A program made the position numbers and the translations under genes. Source: Variovorax boronicumulans (GTDB lineage: Bacteria > Pseudomonadota > Gammaproteobacteria > Burkholderiales > Burkholderiaceae_C). From it: a stretch of 64,000 bases of DNA. The stretch is from NCBI RefSeq assembly GCF_019352895.1, contig NZ_JAAAFX010000004.1:372001-436000 (forward strand), read 5' to 3'. The notes under the pieces are model-generated. The model made no database searches. It saw only the letters and a program-made list of their open reading frames with translations, and had not been told where the DNA came from. Of the stretch, positions 8,160 to 18,472 are shown one piece after another. Position 1 is the stretch's first letter, and each line of letters starts with the position of its first letter.

Positions 8160-9536
8160 TCAGGCGCCTGAGAGCAGGTGTTTGGCCTGCAGGCGGGGCG
8201 TCCCGTGCGCGAGCACGCCACCCACCGTGAAGAACGATCCGAAGACCACGATTCTATCAGTGGGGTTTGCGGCATCGATGGCCGCCTGCAGCGCCGCCAT
8301 GGGCTCCGCGTGCACGCTGCCGCTCGCGTCCTTGCGTGTGTTCTGGGCCTGCCACCGGGCCAGCAGGTCGGCCGCGGACGCGGCGCGCGGCGTGGGCAGG
8401 TCGGTGAAGTACCAGCGGTCGATCAGTGGGCCGATGCGCGCCAACATCGGCGCCAGGTCCTTGTCGGCCATCACACCGAAAACGGCATGGGTGGTCGGGG
8501 AGAAACCCATGGCATCGAGGTTCTCGGCCAGCGCGGCCACCGCGTGGGCGTTGTGGGCCACGTCGAGCACCAGCGTGGGCTCGCCCGGCACGATCTGGAA
8601 GCGGCCGGGCAGCTCGACCATCGCCAGGCCGGTGCGCACCGCCTGGGCGGTGATCGGCAGCCGCTGGCGCAACGCTTCGAGCGCGGCCAGCACGCCGGCC
8701 GCGTTCAGCAACTGGTTGGCACCGCGCAGCGCGGGGTAGGCCAGGCCGCTGTAGCGCCGGGAAAACTGGACAGCCCCCGGCTGCTGCGCAGCCACCCCCC
8801 GCGGGGGTGCGCCTTCGCCTTGGGGCGGCCCGGCGGCTGCGGCGCGGCCGCTCCAGCCCCACTGCTGCTTGTCTCCCGAGACATTGAAGTCGTGGCCGAA
8901 GCGCCACAGGTCGGCACCGATGGCCTGCGCATGGTCGATCACGCTTTGCGGTGGCACCGGGTCGCTCACGATGGCCGGACGGCCGGGCCGCAGGATGCCG
9001 GCCTTCTCGAAGCCGATGCTCTCGCGGTCGGGACCGAGGTATTCCATGTGGTCGAGGTCGATGCTGGTGATCACCGCGCAGTCGGCGTCGATGATGTTCA
9101 CCGCGTCGAGCCGCCCGCCCAGGCCGACCTCGAGGATCGCCACGTCCGACTGGCTCGCGGCCATGCAGCGCAGGATGGCCAGCGTGGTGAGTTCGAAATA
9201 GGTCAGCGGGATCTCGGCGCGCGTCTGTTCCACGGCCTCGAAGTGCGGCACCAGTTCGGCGCCGTCGATGGCCTCGCCGTTCAGCCGCAGCCGTTCCTCG
9301 AAGCGCACCAGGTGCGGCGAGGTGAAGACGGCGGTGCGGTAGCCCGCGTGGCGCAGGATCGATTCCAGCATCGCGCAGGTCGAGCCCTTGCCGTTGGTGC
9401 CGGCCACGGTGATCACCGGGCAATCGAAGGCCAGGCCCAGTCGCTGGGCCACGGCGCGGATGCGCTCCAGCCCGAGTTCGATGGTCTTGGGGTGCTGTTG
9501 CTCGGCGTGCGCGAGCCAGTCGGCGAGGGTTTTCAT
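8160..9536 (-). CDS. folC: Dihydrofolate synthase / folylpolyglutamate synthase
   Basis: FolC adds glutamate to dihydropteroate and to folates. The ATP loop GTNGKGST lies near residues 49-56, and the Mur-ligase-like central and C-terminal domains follow. I start at ATG 9536 (MKTLADWLAH), which matches the family; an in-frame GTG/TTG-type extension to 9584 is not needed. About residues 225-260 contain an unusual insertion (SGRAAAAGPPQGEGAPP and on) between the DFNVSGD and RYSGLAYP segments, which are normally almost adjacent. It corresponds to a GC-rich palindromic repeat (8768-8855) that keeps the frame open. It heads the folC-dedD-cvpA-purF-metZ-gltX row. Confidence 0.95.
   Translation of the reverse strand: MKTLADWLAHAEQQHPKTIELGLERIRAVAQRLGLAFDCPVITVAGTNGKGSTCAMLESILRHAGYRTAVFTSPHLVRFEERLRLNGEAIDGAELVPHFEAVEQTRAEIPLTYFELTTLAILRCMAASQSDVAILEVGLGGRLDAVNIIDADCAVITSIDLDHMEYLGPDRESIGFEKAGILRPGRPAIVSDPVPPQSVIDHAQAIGADLWRFGHDFNVSGDKQQWGWSGRAAAAGPPQGEGAPPRGVAAQQPGAVQFSRRYSGLAYPALRGANQLLNAAGVLAALEALRQRLPITAQAVRTGLAMVELPGRFQIVPGEPTLVLDVAHNAHAVAALAENLDAMGFSPTTHAVFGVMADKDLAPMLARIGPLIDRWYFTDLPTPRAASAADLLARWQAQNTRKDASGSVHAEPMAALQAAIDAANPTDRIVVFGSFFTVGGVLAHGTPRLQAKHLLSGA
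8768..8855. repeat. GC-rich palindromic repeat inserted in folC
   Basis: The segment holds consecutive perfect or near-perfect dyads: GGCTGCTGCGCAGCC (8779-8793) and ACCCCCCGCGGGGGT (8794-8808), then GCCTTCGCCTTGGGGCGGCC. I remember this arrangement as an abundant dispersed repeat of Comamonadaceae. No second copy was found in this window by eye. In folC it is read through in frame. Confidence 0.6.
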
Positions 9537-9582
9537 GGAGGCCGGGATTGTCGCCGACCTGCCGCATGGGCATGATCCCGCC

Positions 9583-9948
9583 ATGACAACAACCCTCTAC
9601 GGCATTCCGAACTGCGACACCGTCAAGCGCGCCCGCGCCTGGCTCGACACCCACGGCGTGGGCTATCGCTTCCACGATTTCAAGAAGGACGGCGTGCCCG
9701 AAGCCGAACTCGACCGCTGGCTGCAGGCGCCTGGTTGGGAAGCGCTGGTCAACCGCCGCGGCACCACCTGGCGCAAGCTCGACGACGACACCCGGGCCGC
9801 GGTGGTCGATGCGGCCTCGGCGCGCACGGTGCTGCTGGCGAACCCGAGCCTGATCAAGCGGCCCGTGGTGCACTGGGCCGGCCGGCCCGATGTCACAACC
9901 GGTTTCGATGCCGAGGGCTGGGCCGCCCTGGCCAAGACGGACAATTGA
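9583..9948 (+). CDS. Spx/ArsC-like (YffB family) thioredoxin-fold protein
   Basis: The 121-residue protein has the ArsC/Spx fold. The start is TTLYGIPNCDTVKRARAWL, with the single conserved Cys at about residue 11 in the NCDTVK motif. The later signature NPSLIKRPV is also present. Arsenate reductases of this family need extra residues that are not obvious here, and the YffB branch is usually annotated only as ArsC-like or glutathione-dependent thiol reductase. The ATG at 9583 is preferred over upstream in-frame starts that would overlap folC head-on. The gene is divergent from folC with a 46-base gap. Confidence 0.85.
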   Translation: MTTTLYGIPNCDTVKRARAWLDTHGVGYRFHDFKKDGVPEAELDRWLQAPGWEALVNRRGTTWRKLDDDTRAAVVDAASARTVLLANPSLIKRPVVHWAGRPDVTTGFDAEGWAALAKTDN

Positions 9949-10019
9949 ACCCGGCCGCGCCGATTGCATCCAACCGGACCGAATGGGGGCCGTCCGCTCC
10001 CTTGTTGAAGGAGATTGCC

Positions 10020-10613
10020 ATGCGCAACAAACTGTTTTCACCCGCTTCCGCTGCCGTGCTCGGCCTGTCGCTGGCGGCGGCCCTGGCCAGTGGGGGCGCA
10101 TGGGCGCAGACCTCCCTGTCGTCCCAGCCCTCGCAGCAGGTCCAGGCCCGCGTGATCTCCGCCACCCAGGTCACCGACGCCCAGGGGCGCCCGGGCTACG
10201 ACGTGGCCTACGAATACCAGGGGCGTCGCTACACCACCCACACCGACAGCCATCCCGGCGCCACGATCCCGATCGAAGTCAATGCCTACGGCGTCGCCGC
10301 ACTGCCGACGTCCCCGCAATCGCCAGGCGAATACGCGACACAGGCCCCCGGCGGCTCGCCCTGGGACGGCGTGGTGCCCGAGCAGGGCATGGTCGTCTCG
10401 GGCGGCGGTGCGGCACCGGCGCCGGTGTACTACACGCCGCCGGTCGTCTACTCGGCGCCGGTCTATGCCCCCGCGCCGGTCTATGTGGCGCCGGCCTATG
10501 GGTATGGCTACGGCGGCTATGGCTACGCGCCCTATGCCTATCCCCCGATCGGCCTGTCGCTGAACCTCGGCTATTCGCGTGGCTGGGGCGGCGGGCGCGG
10601 CCGCTGGCGCTGA
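10020..10613 (+). CDS. Secreted Tyr/Pro/Gly-rich protein of unknown function
   Basis: The 197-residue protein has a Sec signal peptide (about 1-29, ending GGAWAQ). It then has a small conserved-looking domain (about 38-85, with VAYEYQGRRYTTHTDSHPGA) that resembles the C-terminal part of 17-kDa surface-antigen-type envelope proteins. The rest is a low-complexity tail of PVYAPAPVY and YGYGGYGY repeats. An AAGGAGATTGCC ribosome site precedes the ATG. The neighbours give no hint to the role. It is probably an envelope or surface protein; I do not assign a function. Confidence 0.72.
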   Translation: MRNKLFSPASAAVLGLSLAAALASGGAWAQTSLSSQPSQQVQARVISATQVTDAQGRPGYDVAYEYQGRRYTTHTDSHPGATIPIEVNAYGVAALPTSPQSPGEYATQAPGGSPWDGVVPEQGMVVSGGGAAPAPVYYTPPVVYSAPVYAPAPVYVAPAYGYGYGGYGYAPYAYPPIGLSLNLGYSRGWGGGRGRWR

Positions 10614-12422
<1,809 letters not shown>

Positions 12423-12440
12423 TCGCTTGCAGCCCCCAAG

Positions 12441-12468
12441 AAAAAACCACCGCGAGGTGGTTTTTTTT
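12441..12468. terminator. Bidirectional intrinsic terminator
   Basis: The stem CCACC/GGTGG with loop GCGA is flanked by six A on the left (12441-12446) and eight T on the right (12461-12468). It can stop argG on the plus strand and the convergent murB operon on the minus strand. Confidence 0.92.
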
Positions 12469-12481
12469 CGGGTCTGTCGGC

Positions 12482-12871
12482 TCAGTCGAGAAAGCGCTGC
12501 GCGTGGTCGGCCGGCGGCATCAGGCAGGTCTCGCTGCGGCCGAACCAGCGGTAGCGGTGGCGCGCCAGCACGTGGTAGAGCGCATCGCGCAGCGGCGCGG
12601 GCACCGCCCACGCGGCCCAGGCCAGCCGCCAGGGCCAGCCCAGTGCATGCAGCACGCGCAGGATGGCGGCGGTCTGCTGCCAGATGCGCTCGCCGTCGAC
12701 CAGCAGCAGCGTCTGCAGGCCATCGACCTGCAGGCCGGCGCGCGCCAGCAGCGCCTGGCCGTTCGCGCCCTGGATCGAGGCGAAACGCAGCACGCCGCGC
12801 CGGTCGTGGCGCAACAGGAAGCGCACCCAGCCGTCGCACAGCAGGCACTGCGCATCGAAGACGACGGTCAT
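12482..12871 (-). CDS. DCC-family (DUF393) thiol-disulfide protein
   Basis: The 129-residue protein starts TVVFDAQCLLCDGW. The CxxC pair (Cys9, Cys12) in this context defines the DCC (DUF393) family, a thioredoxin-like group with unproven redox roles. The C-terminal RYRWFGRSETCLMPP is also family-like. I use ATG at 12871 with a GAGGG site. A TTG at 12922, overlapping the stop of the upstream gene as TTGA and preceded by GGAGG, would add 17 residues and is a real alternative. It is the third gene of the murB row. Confidence 0.82.
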   Translation of the reverse strand: MTVVFDAQCLLCDGWVRFLLRHDRRGVLRFASIQGANGQALLARAGLQVDGLQTLLLVDGERIWQQTAAILRVLHALGWPWRLAWAAWAVPAPLRDALYHVLARHRYRWFGRSETCLMPPADHAQRFLD

Positions 12872-12918
12872 GCGAGCGCCCTCGTGCCTGTCCGATGGCG
12901 CCGTGGCCGTGGCCGTGC

Positions 12919-13773
12919 TCAATCGCCGCCTCCCCCACCGCCGCAGCCGCCGCCACCGCAGCCCGAACCGCTGTCGCTGCTGCCGCTGTCGCTGGCACCG
13001 CCGCCATCGCTCGAGCCACCACCGTCGCTGCCGCTGCCACTGCTGCTCGATTCACTGCCGCCGAAACCGCCGGCATCGCCCGAGCCTGAACCCGAGTGGC
13101 CGAAGTCGCTGCCGCAATGGGCGCCCGAGGACGAAGCCCGGTCGATGGCGCCGCAGTCGGGCACGTAGCTGAAGCCGCCCGCGACCGCGAACTTGGCGTC
13201 GAGCGCGAACAGCAGCGGCAGCCGGCTTGGCTGGCGCGGATCGATGCTCTCTTCCTTGCAAGCCCAGTACCAGCTGCGGCGCAGGCCGTCGTTGCGCTGG
13301 GCACTGCGGCCCAGCACCTCGGCGGGCGTGTGGTGCAGCATGCCGCCGAAGGCGGAGCGGCACCACTGGGCATAGGCCTCGGTATGAAGGATGAACTCGT
13401 GCCAGGCCGCGTCGACCACCTTCGAGGGCATGCCGACGAACTTGCGGTCGCTGCGCAGGTGCGCCATGAAGAACTGGCGCAGGCCGCGCAGCACCAGTTC
13501 GGCATCGCGCTGCTGCAGCTGCGGGTAGGCCGCGCGCAGCTTGCCGACCAGGAAGGGCGGCAGCCGCGCCTCGCGCACGAACTGCCGGCGCGCGCTGGCC
13601 TGCCAGGCCTTGAAGGCCGCGTTGAGCAGGAAGCAGACCACCAGGCCCGCCACCAGCACACCGACGCTCTGCGTGGCGGCCCCGGCCACGATGGCCACGT
13701 ACCAGATCAGCCAACGCGCCCACTGCAGCGCCGCGATGCGCTTGCGGAAATTGAGCGACGAAAGCGCCGTCAC
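12919..13773 (-). CDS. Membrane protein with glycine-rich Cys-containing tail
   Basis: The 284-residue protein has one or two hydrophobic segments near residues 20-52. Next comes a soluble domain (about 60-200) with VVDAAWHEFILHTEAYAQWC and a later LHHTP, resembling the conserved motif of glycine-rich-domain (DUF1399-like) proteins. About 85 residues of Ser/Gly/Asp-rich sequence end in GCGGGGCGGGGGGD. The tail resembles that of TIGR04222-type membrane proteins, but I cannot confirm either family. It starts four bases after the murB stop and is followed by the DCC protein, so the three genes are surely one transcript. The function is unknown; the conserved His residues could bind a metal. Confidence 0.75.
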   Translation of the reverse strand: MTALSSLNFRKRIAALQWARWLIWYVAIVAGAATQSVGVLVAGLVVCFLLNAAFKAWQASARRQFVREARLPPFLVGKLRAAYPQLQQRDAELVLRGLRQFFMAHLRSDRKFVGMPSKVVDAAWHEFILHTEAYAQWCRSAFGGMLHHTPAEVLGRSAQRNDGLRRSWYWACKEESIDPRQPSRLPLLFALDAKFAVAGGFSYVPDCGAIDRASSSGAHCGSDFGHSGSGSGDAGGFGGSESSSSGSGSDGGGSSDGGGASDSGSSDSGSGCGGGGCGGGGGGD

Positions 13774-13777
13774 GCCG

Positions 13778-14830
13778 TCACACGACGACCGGCTCGGGCT
13801 CGAGCCGGATGCCGAAGCGCTCGTAGACGCTGGTCTGGATCGCCTTGGCCAGGGTCATGACCTCGCCGCCGGTCACCGGGTCCTCGCGACCGCCGCGGTT
13901 GACCAGCACCAGCGCCTGCCGCTCATAGACGCCGGCGTTGCCGACCGACTTGCCCTTCCAGCCGCAGGCGTCGATGAGCCAGCCGGCCGCCAGCTTGATG
14001 CTGCCGTCGTCCATCGGGTAGTGCACGATCTTCGGGTCGCGCGCGATGATGTCGGCGCACTGCTCGGGTGTCACCGTCGGGTTCTTGAAGAAGCTGCCGG
14101 CGTTGCCCAGCACGCGCCAGTCGGGCAGCTTGGCCCGGCGGACCGCGCAGACCCAGTCGAAGACGTCCTTGGCGTCGGGCGTGAAGTTGCCCGTTTCTTC
14201 CATCTTGCGTTCGAGGTCGAGGTAGCCGACCACCGCCTTCCAGGGCTTGGGCAGGCGGAAGCGCACGCGCGTGATCAGCGCGCGCCCGGCCAGGCCGAAG
14301 TCGTTGCCGCCGCTGGCCACATGCTTGAACACCGAATCGCGGTAGCCGAAGGCGCACTGGGCCGCGTCGAGCGTGAAGGCGCGGCCGGTTTCCAGGTCGA
14401 TCGCGTCGAGCGACTCGAAGCGGTCCTGCAGCTCGATGCCGTAGGCGCCGATGTTCTGCACCGGGGCACCGCCCACGGTGCCGGGGATCATCGCGAGGTT
14501 CTCGAGGCCGGGGAAGCCGCTCTCCACCGTCCACTGCACCATGTCGTGCCAGACCTCGCCGGCGCCGGCCTCGACGATCCAGGCGCGGTCGTTTTCCTCG
14601 ACCAGGCGCAGCCCGCGGATCTCGACCTTGAGCACCAGCGGCTTGACGTCGCCGGTCAGCACGATGTTGCTGCCGCCGCCGAGCACGAATTTGGGCGCGT
14701 CGCGCCAGGCCGCATCGGCGCGCAAGGCGGCCACGTCCGCCTCGCTGGCGATGCGGACCAGATGCTGCGCACGCGCGACGATGCCGAAGCTGTTGTACGG
14801 CTGCAGCGGGACGTTGGACTCCACGATCAT
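13778..14830 (-). CDS. murB: UDP-N-acetylenolpyruvoylglucosamine reductase
   Basis: This flavoprotein makes UDP-MurNAc, the second step of peptidoglycan precursor synthesis. The FAD-binding motif is GGGSNIVLTGD at about residues 50-60, followed by AMIPGTVGGAPVQNIGAYG. The catalytic serine lies in NAGSFFKNP. The 350 residues with these spacings match the long type I (Escherichia coli-like) enzyme. ATG 14830 begins MIVESNVPLQPYNSFG, the family N-terminus; the long upstream open frame is an antisense shadow of yajQ. It heads the murB/Gly-rich/DCC operon and is divergent from yajQ with a 43-base gap. Confidence 0.97.
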   Translation of the reverse strand: MIVESNVPLQPYNSFGIVARAQHLVRIASEADVAALRADAAWRDAPKFVLGGGSNIVLTGDVKPLVLKVEIRGLRLVEENDRAWIVEAGAGEVWHDMVQWTVESGFPGLENLAMIPGTVGGAPVQNIGAYGIELQDRFESLDAIDLETGRAFTLDAAQCAFGYRDSVFKHVASGGNDFGLAGRALITRVRFRLPKPWKAVVGYLDLERKMEETGNFTPDAKDVFDWVCAVRRAKLPDWRVLGNAGSFFKNPTVTPEQCADIIARDPKIVHYPMDDGSIKLAAGWLIDACGWKGKSVGNAGVYERQALVLVNRGGREDPVTGGEVMTLAKAIQTSVYERFGIRLEPEPVVV

Positions 14831-14873
14831 GGGAGAATTGTCGCATTCACGTTGAGCCATCCGAGGAGCCTGC

Positions 14874-15359
14874 ATGCCGTCATTCGACACCGTCTGCGAA
14901 CCGAACCTGCCCGAAGTCAAGAATGCCGTCGAAAACACGGCCAAGGAGATCGGCACGCGCTTCGATTTCAAGGGAACGGCCGCCGCCGTCGAACTGAAGG
15001 ACAAGGAGATCACGATGATCGGCGACGCCGAGTTCCAGCTGGTCCAGGTCGAGGACATCCTGCGCGCCAAGCTGACCAAGCGCAGCGTCGACGTGCGTTT
15101 CCTCGACAAGGGCGACGTGCAGAAGATCGGCGGCGACAAGGTCAAGCAGGTCATCAAGGTCAAGAGCGGCATCGAGACCGAGACTTCCAAGAAGATTCAG
15201 CGCCTGATCAAGGACAGCAAGCTCAAGGTGCAGGCCGCGATCCAGGGCGACGCGGTGCGCGTGACCGGCGCCAAGCGCGACGATCTGCAGGCGGCCATGG
15301 CGCTGATCAAGAAGGACGTGCCGGACATGCCGCTGACCTTCAACAACTTCCGCGACTGA
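14874..15359 (+). CDS. yajQ: YajQ-family nucleotide-binding protein
   Basis: The 161-residue protein matches YajQ over its whole length: [21 protein letters not shown] at the start and [16 protein letters not shown] near the end. Members bind nucleotides, and some are cyclic di-GMP effectors that affect virulence and transcription in Xanthomonas. Whether this one binds cyclic di-GMP is not visible. The next gene starts two bases after its stop, so the two are cotranscribed. Confidence 0.95.
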   Translation: MPSFDTVCEPNLPEVKNAVENTAKEIGTRFDFKGTAAAVELKDKEITMIGDAEFQLVQVEDILRAKLTKRSVDVRFLDKGDVQKIGGDKVKQVIKVKSGIETETSKKIQRLIKDSKLKVQAAIQGDAVRVTGAKRDDLQAAMALIKKDVPDMPLTFNNFRD

Positions 15360-15361
15360 CC

Positions 15362-16015
15362 ATGTCCGCGCCCCGGCTGGGCATCGTGGCCGTGCTCGCC
15401 CTGTGCGCGGGCGGGGCCTTGGCGCAGTCGAACTCGGTCATGCTGACCGGCACCATCGGCAGCCGCGCGATCCTGGTGGTCAACGGCGGTGCGCCCAAGA
15501 CGGTCGCGGTGGGCGAGAAATACCAGAACGTCCGCCTCGTGTCGCTGCAGGACGGCCAGGCGGTGATCGAATCGGCCGGCCAGCGCCTGACGCTGCGCAT
15601 GGACACGCCGGTGAGCGTGGGCGCCAGCGGCGGGGGCGGCGGCAACGGCTCGCGCATCGTGCTCAATGCCGACAGCCGCGGCCATTTCATGAGCGCGGGC
15701 ACGATCAACGGGCGCAGCGTCAGCTTCATGCTCGACACCGGCGCCACCACGGTGGCGATGTCGTCCGCCGATGCGGTGCGCATCGGCCTGGATTTCCAGA
15801 AGGGCACGCCCGTGCAGATCAACACCGCCAACGGCGTCGTGCAGGGCTACCGGATGCGGCTCGATTCGGTGCGCGTGGGCGACGTGGAAGTGCGCGACAT
15901 CGACGCCATCGTCTCGCAGCAGTCCATGCCCTGGGTGCTGCTGGGCAACAGCTTCATCGGCCGCTTCTCGATGCGGCGCGACGCCGAGCAGATGGTGCTC
16001 GAGCGCCGCTTCTAA
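15362..16015 (+). CDS. Secreted or periplasmic retropepsin-like aspartic protease
   Basis: The 217-residue protein has a signal peptide (about 1-22, ending GGALAQ), a beta-rich N-terminal part, a Gly linker (SGGGGGNGS), and a retropepsin-type domain from about residue 98. That domain carries the catalytic motif FMLDTGATTVAMS and the second-half WVLLGNSFIGRF (TIGR02281/clan AA type). Such proteins have one catalytic Asp per chain and act as dimers; substrates are unknown for most. It follows yajQ by two bases and ends overlapping the stop codon of the convergent LysR gene. Confidence 0.85.
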   Translation: MSAPRLGIVAVLALCAGGALAQSNSVMLTGTIGSRAILVVNGGAPKTVAVGEKYQNVRLVSLQDGQAVIESAGQRLTLRMDTPVSVGASGGGGGNGSRIVLNADSRGHFMSAGTINGRSVSFMLDTGATTVAMSSADAVRIGLDFQKGTPVQINTANGVVQGYRMRLDSVRVGDVEVRDIDAIVSQQSMPWVLLGNSFIGRFSMRRDAEQMVLERRF

Positions 16016-16983
16016 GGCTTGCGCCGGGCCGCGGGGCGATCGCCCACCGCGGCGGCACCGGGCCCCAGGGTGCCGGCCATGTCGCGCACGATCACGCCCA
16101 GCAGCGTCGTGGCCGCGGGCGACAGCACCCGCCCATGGCGTGACACCACCTGGCTGCGGCCCTGGTTCAGCAGCGGATTCTTCATCGGCAACGCGATCAG
16201 CTCCGGCGTGTCCAGGTGCGCGGGCAGGGACAGGCGCGTGCCCAGCGCGTAGCCCAGTCCCGCGGCCGCGAAGTGCCCGATGGCGCCGAAGGACGAGGTG
16301 GTCAGCAAGGTGTTCAGCCGCACGCCCTCGCTGATCTCGGCCGCTTCGACATGCTGGCGGATGCCGAAGCTGCGATGGAGCATCGCCCCCGGGTAGGGCA
16401 ACAGGTCGGACAGCGTCAGCGGCCGGCCGATCCGCGCCAGCGGATGCGAGGCCAGCACCAGCGTCTGGATCGGATGCGCGTGCACATGGTGCGAGCGCAG
16501 GCGCTCGTCCTGGTGCGGCAGGAACAGCAGCCCGATGTGTGCGCGCTCCTCGACCACCCGCTGCAGGATCTCGTCGCTGCTGCCCACGTCGAGGTTCACG
16601 CTGATCTTCGGATGCGAGGCCATGAAGCTGCGCAGGCTGTGGCGCATCAGCCAGTCGACGAAGCCTTCGCCCACGATCAGGTCCACATGGCCGCGCTCGA
16701 CCTTGCGGATGCTGTCCATCTGCGCCATCAGGCTCTGCTTCTGGTTGTGCTGGCGCCGCACATAGCCCGCGAGCAGCAGGCCGGCATCGGTCGGCACCAC
16801 GCCGCGCCCGCGGCGCTCGAACAGCCGCATGCCGCATTCGTCCTCGAGGATGCCGATCGCCCGGCTCACCGCCGACGGGTCCATGTCCAGCGCCTCGGCC
16901 GCGCCCCGGACCGAGCCGCTCTCGATCACCTGCATGAAGTAGCGCATGCGGCGCGCCTCGAGCTTGTCGTCCATGGTGTTCAT
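16012..16983 (-). CDS. LysR-family regulator of the DUF3100/amidohydrolase operon
   Basis: The protein of 323 residues has the LysR winged helix near residues 12-65 (GSVRGAAEALDMDPSAVSRAI) and a C-terminal effector domain. ATG 16983 (MNTMDDKLEARR) is used; a further ATG at 16974 and an upstream start at 17031 are possible, but the latter would run through the operator. A perfect palindrome, GTTGCATT-G-AATGCAAC (16993-17009), lies ten bases above the start and contains a LysR T-N11-A box. The divergent genes at 17107 and 18473 are the likely targets. Confidence 0.9.
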   Translation of the reverse strand: MNTMDDKLEARRMRYFMQVIESGSVRGAAEALDMDPSAVSRAIGILEDECGMRLFERRGRGVVPTDAGLLLAGYVRRQHNQKQSLMAQMDSIRKVERGHVDLIVGEGFVDWLMRHSLRSFMASHPKISVNLDVGSSDEILQRVVEERAHIGLLFLPHQDERLRSHHVHAHPIQTLVLASHPLARIGRPLTLSDLLPYPGAMLHRSFGIRQHVEAAEISEGVRLNTLLTTSSFGAIGHFAAAGLGYALGTRLSLPAHLDTPELIALPMKNPLLNQGRSQVVSRHGRVLSPAATTLLGVIVRDMAGTLGPGAAAVGDRPAARRKP

Positions 16984-16992
16984 GCCCCAAGT

Positions 16993-17009
16993 GTTGCATT
17001 GAATGCAAC
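16993..17009. promoter_or_regulatory. LysR-type operator palindrome
   Basis: GTTGCATT, one G, AATGCAAC: a perfect 8-bp inverted repeat containing TTGCATTGAATGCAA, which fits the T-N11-A rule of LysR regulators. It sits in the gap between the divergent LysR gene and the DUF3100 gene. Confidence 0.75.
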
Positions 17010-17106
17010 AAAAATCCGCATCCCAAGCCATTGATGCATGAAGTCTCTTGCCGGAGACTCGCGGTCGCTTTCACCGGACGACCCTTCTCACCCCCCTCCC
17101 AACACC

Positions 17107-18453
17107 ATGACCTCCGCCCGTGCGGCCGCAATGCCGGCCCCTCCCGTCGCCGTCGCCGGCCGCGGCAAACTCAAGCTCCTCGTCGTCACGCTGGCCGTGG
17201 TGGCGCTGGCCGAATGGATCGGACCGGCCCAGTTCAAGCTGGGACCGGGCCGGATCGTGCTGTTGCCGATGCTGTGGGCGCTGCTGCTCGCCGCGGCCCT
17301 CGGCCTCGCCGAGCGCCGGGTCCCGGCGCCGCTGCGGATCGGCCACAGCCTGCAGACCTGCGCGGGCGGCCTGCTCAACGCCGGCCTGCTGCTGTTCGTG
17401 GTCAAGCTGGGCCTGACGGTCGGGGCCTTCCTGCCGCAGGTGCGCCAGGCCGGCTGGGCGCTGCTGTTCCAGGAGTTCGGCCATGCCTTCGGCACGCTGG
17501 CGCTGGGCCTGCCGCTGGCGCTGCTGCTGGGCATCAAGCGCGAGGCCGTGGGCGCCACCTTCTCGGTGGGCCGCGAGGGCAACCTGGTGATCATCGGCGA
17601 GAAGTACGGCATGCAGTCGCCCGAGGGCCGCGGCGTGCTGGCCGAGTACATCACCGGTACCGTGCTGGGCGCGCTGTTCATCGCGGTGCTCGCGGGCTTC
17701 ATCACCAGCCTGAACATCTTCGATCCGCGCTCGCTGGCCATGGGCGCCGGCGTGGGCTCGGGCAGCATGATGGCGGCGGCCATGGGCGCGATCGCCGCGC
17801 AGCAGCCCGCCGCACAGGTGCCGCAGCTCACCGCCATCGCCGCCGCCGCGAACCTGATCACGATGGTGGTCGGCTTCTACTTCACGCTCTTCCTTTCGCT
17901 GCCGGCCTGTTCCTGGCTCTACGGCAAGCTCGAACCCGTGCTCGGCCGCTTCTCGAAGCGCCAGGGCACCGACGTCGGCGCGGTGCCGGGCGCGGGCGGC
18001 GCGGGCGGCGTGGTCGCCCATGAATTGCCGCTGGCAGACAGCGTGCTGGCCTGGTTGCTGATGGCCGCGGCCGTCGTCGTGGGCAATGCGCTGTCGTACC
18101 AGGTGGCGCCGCTGGACTCGCTGATCGGCATGGCGATCGTCGTCGCGATCGTCGCGGCGGTCGACCTGCTCAAGCGCGCCGTGCCCAGGCTGCCGCTGGT
18201 GCTCGTGCTCTCGGTGCTCGCGACGCTGGTCGGCGTGCCAGGCCTGCTGCCCTTCTCCGACGCGGTGATCGCGCTGACGGCCAAGCTCAACTTCATGGCC
18301 TTCACGACGCCTGTGCTGGCGCTGGCCGGCTTCTCGGTGGCCAAGGACCTGCCGATCTTCCGGCAACTCGGCTGGCGCATCGTCGTGGTCTCACTGACCG
18401 CGACGGCCGGCACCTTCCTGGGTGCCACGCTGATCGCCGAGCTTTTCCACTGA
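17107..18453 (+). CDS. DUF3100 multi-pass membrane protein, putative transporter
   Basis: The 448-residue protein has about eleven to twelve hydrophobic segments from residue 27 on, with short loops and a Gly/Ala-rich middle (FSVGREGNLVIIGEKYG and GAGVGSGSMMAAAMGAIAAQQP). I recognise it as DUF3100, a family usually found beside M20 amidohydrolases, as here (20-base gap). It is probably a carrier for the substrate or product of that enzyme; no transport data are known to me. The start is uncertain: ATG 17107 is used, and ATG 17038 would add 23 hydrophilic residues. Regulation by the divergent LysR protein is likely. Confidence 0.8.
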   Translation: MTSARAAAMPAPPVAVAGRGKLKLLVVTLAVVALAEWIGPAQFKLGPGRIVLLPMLWALLLAAALGLAERRVPAPLRIGHSLQTCAGGLLNAGLLLFVVKLGLTVGAFLPQVRQAGWALLFQEFGHAFGTLALGLPLALLLGIKREAVGATFSVGREGNLVIIGEKYGMQSPEGRGVLAEYITGTVLGALFIAVLAGFITSLNIFDPRSLAMGAGVGSGSMMAAAMGAIAAQQPAAQVPQLTAIAAAANLITMVVGFYFTLFLSLPACSWLYGKLEPVLGRFSKRQGTDVGAVPGAGGAGGVVAHELPLADSVLAWLLMAAAVVVGNALSYQVAPLDSLIGMAIVVAIVAAVDLLKRAVPRLPLVLVLSVLATLVGVPGLLPFSDAVIALTAKLNFMAFTTPVLALAGFSVAKDLPIFRQLGWRIVVVSLTATAGTFLGATLIAELFH

Positions 18454-18472
18454 TCCGGAGCACAGAAAAACC

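Noticed and set aside
12919..13130. Possible simple-sequence artefact or misassembly in the Ser/Gly-rich tail
   Set aside because: The repeats are irregular at the DNA level and the frame stays open to a stop that fits operon spacing; low-complexity Gly tails are known in membrane proteins of this look.
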